A stretch of 52,704 bases of DNA from Desulfarculales bacterium (GTDB taxonomy: Bacteria > Desulfobacterota > Desulfarculia > Desulfarculales > Desulfarculaceae). Below the pieces are notes generated by a model. The model had not been told where the DNA came from, searched no databases, and saw only the letters and a list, made by a program, of their open reading frames with translations. Shown here piece after piece: positions 47,751 through 52,704 of this stretch (the first letter of the stretch is position 1; each line of letters starts with the position of its first letter). The stretch spans positions 1-52,704 of the forward strand of contig JAIRYI010000072.1 of the NCBI GenBank assembly GCA_031267815.1, in the 5' to 3' direction. The translations under genes were made by a program, and so were the position numbers.

Positions 47751-48377
47751 ATGAAAGAAACGGCTTTTCCACCTCGGGCGGTTATATTTGACCTGGACGG
47801 AGTTCTTCTGGACTCTTTTGCCGCCAATGCCGCCTACTACGACTATATTGCCCTCCAGATGGGCTTTGCCCCTCTTTCTCCGGATGATAAAAAGCTGGTA
47901 CACCGGGAGACTCATGAACGGGCGCTCAAACATCTGGCGGGTGAGGGAGGCTACGAGCGGGCTTTGGCCTTGAGCCGGCGACAAGGCGCTCTCAATCTGC
48001 AGAAACACCACAAATTGTTCCCCGGCGCCAGAGCGGTTCTGGACAGGCTTCAGGCAAAGGCGGTGCTGGCGGTGGGCACCAACAGGGACAGTTCCGCCCG
48101 CCGCATTTTGCGTGAACTGGGACTTGTTTCTCATTTCGCCTTCATTCTCACTCCCGGCGAAGCGCCCGAACCCAAGCCGGGAAAAGGATTCATGGATTGT
48201 CTGCTTAAAAAGCTGGCCCTGGAGGCCGGGGATGTGGTCTATGTGGGCGATTCTCTGGTGGATGAGCAATTATGCCGGGCCGGAGGAGTGAGGCTGCTGG
48301 CTTTTCAAAATGAAGAGTTGCGCGCTTGGGCCTATGTGAATGAATTTACGGCCATCCCGGCGGCTCTGGGCTTTTAA
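47751..48377 (+). CDS. HAD-superfamily hydrolase (phosphoglycolate phosphatase-like)
   Basis: The 208-residue protein has the HAD motifs: nucleophile Asp14 and Asp16 in FDLDGVL, motif II Thr in VGTNRDS, the lysine in PKPGKG and motif IV in VGDSLVDEQ. The helical cap between motif I and II (about 20-90) is of the Gph type. The substrate is a small phosphate ester that cannot be named from sequence. The ATG at 47751 is 6 bases after the RmlB stop, so the two form an operon and a sugar phosphate substrate is possible. Confidence 0.85.
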   Translation: MKETAFPPRAVIFDLDGVLLDSFAANAAYYDYIALQMGFAPLSPDDKKLVHRETHERALKHLAGEGGYERALALSRRQGALNLQKHHKLFPGARAVLDRLQAKAVLAVGTNRDSSARRILRELGLVSHFAFILTPGEAPEPKPGKGFMDCLLKKLALEAGDVVYVGDSLVDEQLCRAGGVRLLAFQNEELRAWAYVNEFTAIPAALGF

Positions 48378-48437
48378 TCGCCTCAACCCTTGACTAATCT
48401 TCTTTAATACAGTAAATAATCTAAGGAATAAGCGCCG

Positions 48438-48513
<76 letters not shown>

Positions 48514-48644
48514 CAAAGATTAAGTATAAGTTACAGATTAGTTGTTTGTGTCTTAAACCTTGATTCACCGGGTGCTTCACCTTTTTTAAGAATCCTCCAG
48601 CACGCAAAATTATTGATAGGCCGAATCCCCGGCTGGGCAAGCTA
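48514..48644. other. Gap after tRNA-Phe, nothing recognised
   Basis: This AT-rich stretch has no open frame with a ribosome site. The minus-strand frame 48449-48640 overlaps the tRNA and is chance. Confidence 0.5.
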
Positions 48645-48770
48645 ATCTTAGATGAAAAAATTTCCGTTTTGGACCCACCCCCCGCGCCGGGGAAAATGTC
48701 TAAAACTGTGCCTGATTATATCAGACTGGATAAAAACGGATATCCGTGCATAGTCGGATATACTCCATAA
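48645..48770 (+). pseudogene. Truncated fragment of the small gene at 51809
   Basis: Read in frame, this stretch encodes LDEKISVLDPPPAPGK, later DYIRLDKNGYP, then stops after CIVGYTP. It matches the first 40 residues of the gene at 51809 (DEKNSVLDPPPAPGK ... EYIRLDKNGYPRIGGF). It has no start codon and is cut at the point where the other copy enters its membrane helix. It is a broken duplicate that lies about 3.2 kb from its partner. Confidence 0.75.
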
Positions 48771-48791
48771 ACGGCCCCGCCCCCCTTATGC

Positions 48792-49601
48792 GTGATTAAG
48801 GCGCAAAACACCGCTGACGTTGTCAAGGCGCTCCAATACTGCAACCATAACCGCCTTACCGTCATCCCCCAGTGCGGCCGCTCGGGCGTGTGCGCGGGCA
48901 GCGCCATGAACCGGATCATCAAACTGGACGAGGAAAATCAGGTTCTCAGCGCTATGTGCGGAACTCCGCTGGAGTATATTGAAAAATACTGTCAGGAACG
49001 CGGCTTTACCACCGGCCATTTCCCCCAGTCCCTGCCTCTGGCCCAGATAGGCGGGCTGGTGTCCACCCGCAGCATCGGCCAGCTGTCAACCCCGTACGGC
49101 GGCGTCGAAGAAATGCTGGTGGGTCTGGAAGCGGTTTTGGCGGATGGAACAGTGATCCGCACCAAAAATGTCCCCAGCCGCGCCGCCAAAACCGGACTGG
49201 TGCGCGACACCTGCGAAGTGTCGGCTAAATGGACGGATATTTACCGCATCTATGAAAATGTACTCCACCGCTTCCCCCGGGAAGTGGAAAATGTGACCCA
49301 GATAAGCGCCCATTCCTCCCACAGCTACACCACCGGCACCAATCTCTATTTTGTCTTCTCCTTCAGCGGCGACACAGATATGGTCAGAGCCAGGGCCCAC
49401 TTCGATCAGGCTTGGAACATCATCATGGAAGAGACTCTGCGCTTTAACGGCAGCATATGCCATCATCACGGGGTGGGCAAATACCGGGATCATCTCATTC
49501 CCAGGGAACACGGCAGCGCTTATCGTATCCTGGAAATACTGAAAGACGGGTTTGATCCCAACCGCATTATGAACACCGGCACATTTATGCCGCGCCCCTG
49601 A
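48792..49601 (+). pseudogene. FAD-linked oxidase (alkyl-DHAP synthase-like), truncated and internally deleted
   Basis: The open frame of 269 codons starts with GTG inside what should be the FAD_binding_4 domain (VVKALQYCNHNRLTVIPQCG). It runs to GTVIRTKNVPSRAAKTG, then jumps directly to LVRDTCEVSAKWTDIY, a C-terminal segment of the family. Full-length relatives have roughly 500 residues. Missing are the N-terminal region before the FAD domain and the GSEGTLGVIT-type FAD segment plus much of the cap. The C-terminus with the SICHHHGVGKYR motif and GFDPNRIMNTGTF end is intact. The frame is not interrupted, so the deletion was in phase, but the product can hardly bind FAD normally. The start shown is only the first start-like codon. 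Confidence 0.75.
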
Positions 49602-49629
49602 CGCTTTTGGCCCGGATAAACCGGTAAAA

Positions 49630-49649
49630 GGGCGGCATTGACGCCGCCC
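49630..49649 (+). terminator. GC-rich hairpin after the oxidase fragment
   Basis: GGGCGGC (49630-49636) and GCCGCCC (49643-49649) pair around ATTGAC, 28 bases after the stop. There is no T run directly after it. It could act on the converging transcripts of the oxidase fragment and the beta-helix gene. Confidence 0.45.
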
Positions 49650-49734
49650 CCTGCCATCCAGCCTCTGCCGGCCTTTGTAAATTTCCGCAGCGCCTGAGTT
49701 GCGGCGGTCTACTTTTTTAGATCGAAGAATCAAA

Positions 49735-50982
49735 TCAGTCCGGGTTTATGCCCATTTCCTTTAAAGTGGGCACATGCACTTCCGGCCACTCAAAAGGCTG
49801 TTTGCTTTCCTTTGCCGAAAACCTAATCGGAACGTTGAAGGGACCGGTGGGAGCCGGAGGATGAAAGGTTAAGTTGTAAAATTTTAAATCCTTACCAAAC
49901 TGAGGGGCCGCGCCCTTTATTTCTATAGGCTTGTGTATTTCCACATTCTCCCACTGCCCGCCTCTTAAGTTAAGGTCAAACCATTCACCGCCCAATATCC
50001 TGACATTGCGCAAATTGAGATACTTAATGTCACCCTGTAATCTCGGTTCTTGTAAATCAAGGTTGTAAATGTTAGCTCCGCCGCCTTTTACATGGATCGG
50101 CATAGGCGCAGCATTTTTGCCGCCGCCCTCGCTTTTCAGGGCCGTTTTATCGTTAAAAATATATACATTTGTGCTATTTATCGAGCTTGGGGATGACTGT
50201 CCGTACCTATTTAAGAACGGTACAAATTTATTGTTGACAAAATACAGATTACCTCCCCTTGTTGGTGCAATAGCTAAAGTTGAATTTTTTACCACCATAA
50301 CTTGAGGATAGCCTAAACTAGCTGAGCCGGTAAACTCACAATTATCAATGTAAGTGGCCCTAGTTTTACTGTTTCCAAAACCGGAACGATTGGTAAATTT
50401 GCTGTTAGTGGCATAAATAGTGTTGACATCTGCCCCATAACCATAAATATCACATATAGCCAAGTCTTCCTCTGTTGCCGCCGCATTTGCGTCCAACTTA
50501 CAATTATCTATGCGAAATTGCAGGTCCCTGCCGATCAGTATTGCTCCGTCACGATAGCCCCCGAAAGCGCTCATGTTTCTAAAAGTCATACTGCCACCCC
50601 ACATTCCACCCAACTTGGCGCCGCGCATGCTGACCCCATCCAACACCACCTTGTTTACATTAACACTCCGCCAATCCACAGACTTGTGTCCTGCCTCCTG
50701 GCGCGTGGTGCTGTTGGACATAACGCCGCCTTTGAAGATGACATTTTCCATATGACCCTCGTAAAACTCACAGTCTATAAAGGAACAATTTTTAAATACC
50801 ACATTCTTAAAATAAAATCTGACAGACCACATATTATTAAAAGTGGTATGGCTGAGGGTTACGTTTTCCAGGCGCAAGCCGTCATATCCAGCGCCGTCAG
50901 ATCCAGTGCCGCTTATTGACCGGCCATTTAGTATTGACGGGTTGGCGTTTATTTCCTCTACTGTCAAACCCAAAATTCCCAT
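49735..50982 (-). CDS. Beta-helix / pentapeptide-like repeat protein of unknown function
   Basis: The 415-residue protein has no signal peptide and no membrane segment. From about residue 35 to 390 it consists of short repeating strands rich in Asn, Phe and Gly, such as NVVFKNCSFIDCEF, FRNMSAF and LNLRNVRILGG. This is the pattern of a right-handed parallel beta-helix, in part like pentapeptide repeats. Such folds occur in polysaccharide lyases, phage tail spikes and secreted effectors; none of their active-site patterns is recognisable. The ATG at 50982 follows a strong AGGAGGTT. Base composition is visibly AT-richer than the flanks, which points to recent acquisition. Confidence 0.75.
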   Translation of the reverse strand: MGILGLTVEEINANPSILNGRSISGTGSDGAGYDGLRLENVTLSHTTFNNMWSVRFYFKNVVFKNCSFIDCEFYEGHMENVIFKGGVMSNSTTRQEAGHKSVDWRSVNVNKVVLDGVSMRGAKLGGMWGGSMTFRNMSAFGGYRDGAILIGRDLQFRIDNCKLDANAAATEEDLAICDIYGYGADVNTIYATNSKFTNRSGFGNSKTRATYIDNCEFTGSASLGYPQVMVVKNSTLAIAPTRGGNLYFVNNKFVPFLNRYGQSSPSSINSTNVYIFNDKTALKSEGGGKNAAPMPIHVKGGGANIYNLDLQEPRLQGDIKYLNLRNVRILGGEWFDLNLRGGQWENVEIHKPIEIKGAAPQFGKDLKFYNLTFHPPAPTGPFNVPIRFSAKESKQPFEWPEVHVPTLKEMGINPD

Positions 50983-51071
50983 AATAAATTAACCTCCTAT
51001 AAAAAAACATAAGTAATATCAACAGGCGTCAGTTATTCACCTCAGAATTAAGCGGTGGTGTTATTATTCCT

Positions 51072-51275
51072 CTATTCCCTTATCTTATATTCATCTGGCA
51101 TCATATCCGCATACTTGCCGAAATCCGGCACTTCATCATCAGCCGCTGATCCGATACCACCACCGCCCTTGCTGATTTGATAACCAATTTGCCTTCCTGA
51201 TGTGTCCCGGAAATCTACTGGAAAGCAGTAAGGTGAATCAATATCATAACTGTTGTTAATATACTCATTCCCCAA
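51072..51275 (-). CDS. Small hypothetical protein or gene fragment
   Basis: The frame gives 67 residues from a TTG at 51275 (MGNEYINNSYDIDSPY...), with Gly- and Asp-rich parts and no family I recognise. In-frame codons continue upstream for about 20 residues without a better start, and no ribosome site is visible. It may be the 3' remnant of a longer gene. It has the same AT-rich composition and orientation as the beta-helix gene downstream. Confidence 0.35.
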   Translation of the reverse strand: MGNEYINNSYDIDSPYCFPVDFRDTSGRQIGYQISKGGGGIGSAADDEVPDFGKYADMMPDEYKIRE

Positions 51276-51339
51276 AGGCAGAGACTGGCCAAACTTTAAC
51301 CCAAGTTTAACATTTATAAAAATTTTACATTAAAAATAA

Positions 51340-51579
51340 ATAGGTTACAATATCGTTAGGCACTACATTCCTCTGAACCGGAACAAGCGTTTCTGTTCCC
51401 TGTACGCCGGGAAGGACATTCACATCATCGTTGGCAGAACGGAAGGCAGTTTGCTTTTTTGCTGCACGGATCATCACGGCAAAGCCTATGCCTGGCCGGA
51501 AACCCGAAAGCTGGAAATTCACCCCAGAACCGAGGCAGCACAACTGCCCGGCGAAGCGGCGGAAGCCTTGCTCTCTTGA
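51340..51579 (+). pseudogene. 3' remnant of an unrecognised gene
   Basis: The frame is open for 79 codons to TGA at 51577-51579 but has no start codon. The encoded segment reads like real protein, with LNRNKRFCSLYAGKDIHII and TDHHGKAYAWPETRKLEIHP. Codon use is GC-rich at third positions like the chromosome around it. I do not recognise the family. It begins abruptly at the edge of the AT-rich block, which suggests its 5' part was replaced by the acquired DNA. Confidence 0.4.
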
Positions 51580-51808
51580 GCCATTGGACACATTCCCTAA
51601 CCCAAACCGCCGCTAGCTTGCGCCGCGGTTACTGAGAGAATCTTCGCTTCCGCCTTCAACCATCCCAACGCCCAACGGCGTTTCCGCCTCATGGGCAGCC
51701 AGGCCAAACGGCTTTTACGGCTGCATGGCGGCGCGGCAAGCTTCGCCGCCATGAGAGTGGAGAAGGAGAAGATAATATGGATGCGCCATCAATATAAGGA
51801 AATTAAAT
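51580..51808. other. Gap with a second possible coding remnant
   Basis: From 51636 to 51818 one plus-strand frame is open, with protein-like content (FNHPNAQRRFRLMGSQAKRL) but no start codon. It overlaps the start of the next small gene. I cannot assign it. The stretch also holds the ribosome site AAGGAAATT of the gene at 51809. Confidence 0.3.
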
Positions 51809-52027
51809 ATGTCAGATGAAAAAAATTCCGTTTTGGACCCACCCCCTGCGCCGGGGAAACCGGCTGAACCTGTGCCCGAGTATATCAGACTGGATAAAAA
51901 CGGATACCCGCGCATAGGTGGATTTTTATATGTAATTGCTGTTCTTCTTGTTTGGAGTTTCCTCTCCGTTAAGGATGCCCCGGCGGGAGTGGCGGCGCCC
52001 AAGTTCAGGGCGCATCGTGCTGGATAA
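51809..52027 (+). CDS. Truncated small membrane protein
   Basis: The 72-residue product starts MSDEKNSVLDPPPAPGKPAE, a Pro-rich cytoplasmic lead. It continues YPRIGGFLYVIAVLLVWSFL, one membrane helix, and ends in an unrelated-looking tail that overlaps the convergent gene. IGGFLY before a helix is reminiscent of the N-terminus of DUF2569-type membrane proteins, so the rest of a longer protein is probably lost from about 51975 on. AAGGAAATT lies 9 bases before the ATG. A more damaged copy of the first 40 codons is at 48645-48770. Confidence 0.5.
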   Translation: MSDEKNSVLDPPPAPGKPAEPVPEYIRLDKNGYPRIGGFLYVIAVLLVWSFLSVKDAPAGVAAPKFRAHRAG

Positions 52028-52704
52028 TCGCGTCAGTAATCAGCCAGGCATTGTTTTCCCGCAGCCAGTCCAGTTCCAGGATAACCGCCAGATTCACCGT
52101 GTGGCTGTCGTCCCGGCGTACCGTGGCCTCCATGCGGGCCCACATTTTGGCCCGGTCGGCTTTAATCAGCTCCACTTTGTTCTCCAGCAGGCGCAAAGAC
52201 GGGGTGGAGGCGGAATCTATCTGGGCGCGGTAGGCGTCGCTGAGTTGCTTGTGACCCAAGGTGCCCTGTTCTCCTTTGGGGCTGCGCATCAGCACATAAA
52301 CCTGAGGATGAAGGAAAGTCAGAATAATATCCCAGTCTTTAGCCCGGTAAGCGCCCATTATGCCTTTAAGGCGGCCTTCCAACAACTGGGGAACGGCTCT
52401 GCCGTCCGCTGTTCTTGAAGAGGAGGGACGGAGGGCGGGCGGAGGCGCAACAGAGGCAGGAGGAGTCGGCCCCGCTCCGGCGGAAGACCCGGCCGGAGGC
52501 GCAACAGAGGCGGGAGGAGTCTGCCCCGATCCTCCGGAAGACGCAGCCGGAGGCGCAACAGAGGCTGGAGGAGTCTGCCCCGATCCAACGGAAGACGTAG
52601 CCGGAGGCGCAACAGAGGCAGGAGGAGTCTGCCCCGATCCACCGGACGACGTAGCCGGAGGCGCAACAGAGGCAGGAGAGATCGGCCCCGCCCCGGCGGA
52701 AGAC
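52005..52704 (-). CDS. NTF2-like protein with Pro/Ala/Ser/Thr repeats, N-terminus beyond the window
   Basis: The frame enters from the window edge, so the start is not visible; 232 residues can be read. The first 95 or so are 18-residue repeats of the form APPAxSSxGSGQTPPASV. They are followed by about 125 residues of an NTF2/SnoaL-like domain with LEGRLKGIMGAYRAKDWDIIL near its start and WLRENNAWLITDAI at its end. Such a domain behind a flexible Pro-rich region is common in exported proteins, but the signal sequence, if any, is outside. The Arg/Leu-rich frame at 52358-52666 is the same repeat read out of frame. The 3' end overlaps the convergent truncated gene by 23 bases. Confidence 0.7.
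   Translation of the reverse strand, partial: SSAGAGPISPASVAPPATSSGGSGQTPPASVAPPATSSVGSGQTPPASVAPPAASSGGSGQTPPASVAPPAGSSAGAGPTPPASVAPPPALRPSSSRTADGRAVPQLLEGRLKGIMGAYRAKDWDIILTFLHPQVYVLMRSPKGEQGTLGHKQLSDAYRAQIDSASTPSLRLLENKVELIKADRAKMWARMEATVRRDDSHTVNLAVILELDWLRENNAWLITDAIIQHDAP
52441..52704. repeat. 54-bp tandem repeat inside the NTF2-like gene
   Basis: Units begin with GGAGGCGCAACAGAGG at 52441, 52495, 52549, 52603 and 52657, each exactly 54 bases apart. Four are complete and the fifth is cut by the window edge after 48 bases. Each encodes 18 residues on the minus strand. The unit length is a multiple of three, so copy number can change without breaking the frame. Confidence 0.95.

Noticed and set aside
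52358-52666. Arg/Leu-rich minus-strand frame of 102 codons
   Set aside because: It is the 54-bp repeat read out of frame; the frame continuous with the NTF2-like domain gives the Pro/Ala/Ser/Thr repeat instead.

Overview
The window reads as a chromosomal segment of a Gram-negative bacterium with fairly high GC (mid-50s per cent by eye) and gene-dense operons. The Gram-negative call rests on a PagL-like outer-membrane barrel and on periplasmic binding proteins with cleavable signal peptides. A small CxxC protein of a type I associate with Desulfovibrio-like bacteria, together with several c-di-GMP and two-component proteins, points to Desulfobacterota (old Deltaproteobacteria). That is only a best guess. 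The zinc-uptake cluster looks like those of gut clostridia. No rRNA gene or CRISPR array is present. One tRNA, Phe(GAA), is present.

Layout. 1-4870 (minus): a universal stress protein cut by the window edge, then carAB (carbamoyl phosphate synthase). 5557-20556 (plus): a nitrogen-scavenging block of type III glutamine synthetase, the urea ABC transporter urtABCDE, urease ureDABC with accessory genes ureEFG, the ammonium channel amtB and a PII protein. Urea is imported, hydrolysed to ammonia, assimilated by glutamine synthetase, and PII would gate the channel. 20809-21027: a small cysteine-rich protein. 21442-27503 (plus): a PAS/GGDEF/EAL phosphodiesterase, a TrmI-like tRNA methyltransferase, a PagL-like barrel and guaA. 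27661-31205 (minus): a zinc-uptake operon znuA-znuC-znuB ending in a secreted DUF1980-like protein, with a small HDCxGExCPxC-type protein upstream.

31390-37499 (plus): a Pho box followed by pstSCAB-phoU and a bifunctional EAL-CBS-GGDEF gene, which ties phosphate starvation to c-di-GMP. 37609-43451 (minus): a VOC protein, a receiver-GGDEF regulator translationally coupled to a hybrid sensor kinase, and a large exported protein of unknown function. 43917-48377 (plus): a MoxR ATPase with a VWA partner, an NlpC/P60 peptidase, an RmlB-like dehydratase and a HAD phosphatase, followed by tRNA-Phe. 48514-52704 is an eroded accessory region. It holds an oxidase gene with a large internal deletion, a low-GC beta-helix gene, coding remnants, two truncated copies of the same small gene about 3 kb apart, and an NTF2-like protein carrying 54-bp tandem repeats at the window edge.

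The most interesting unexplained signal is a family of mosaic intergenic repeats built from several short palindromes in a conserved order. Clear copies lie at 21169-21403 and 43746-43906 and diverged copies at 4969-5032 and 20071-20148. In at least one stem the pairing is kept while the arms differ, which suggests selection on RNA structure.
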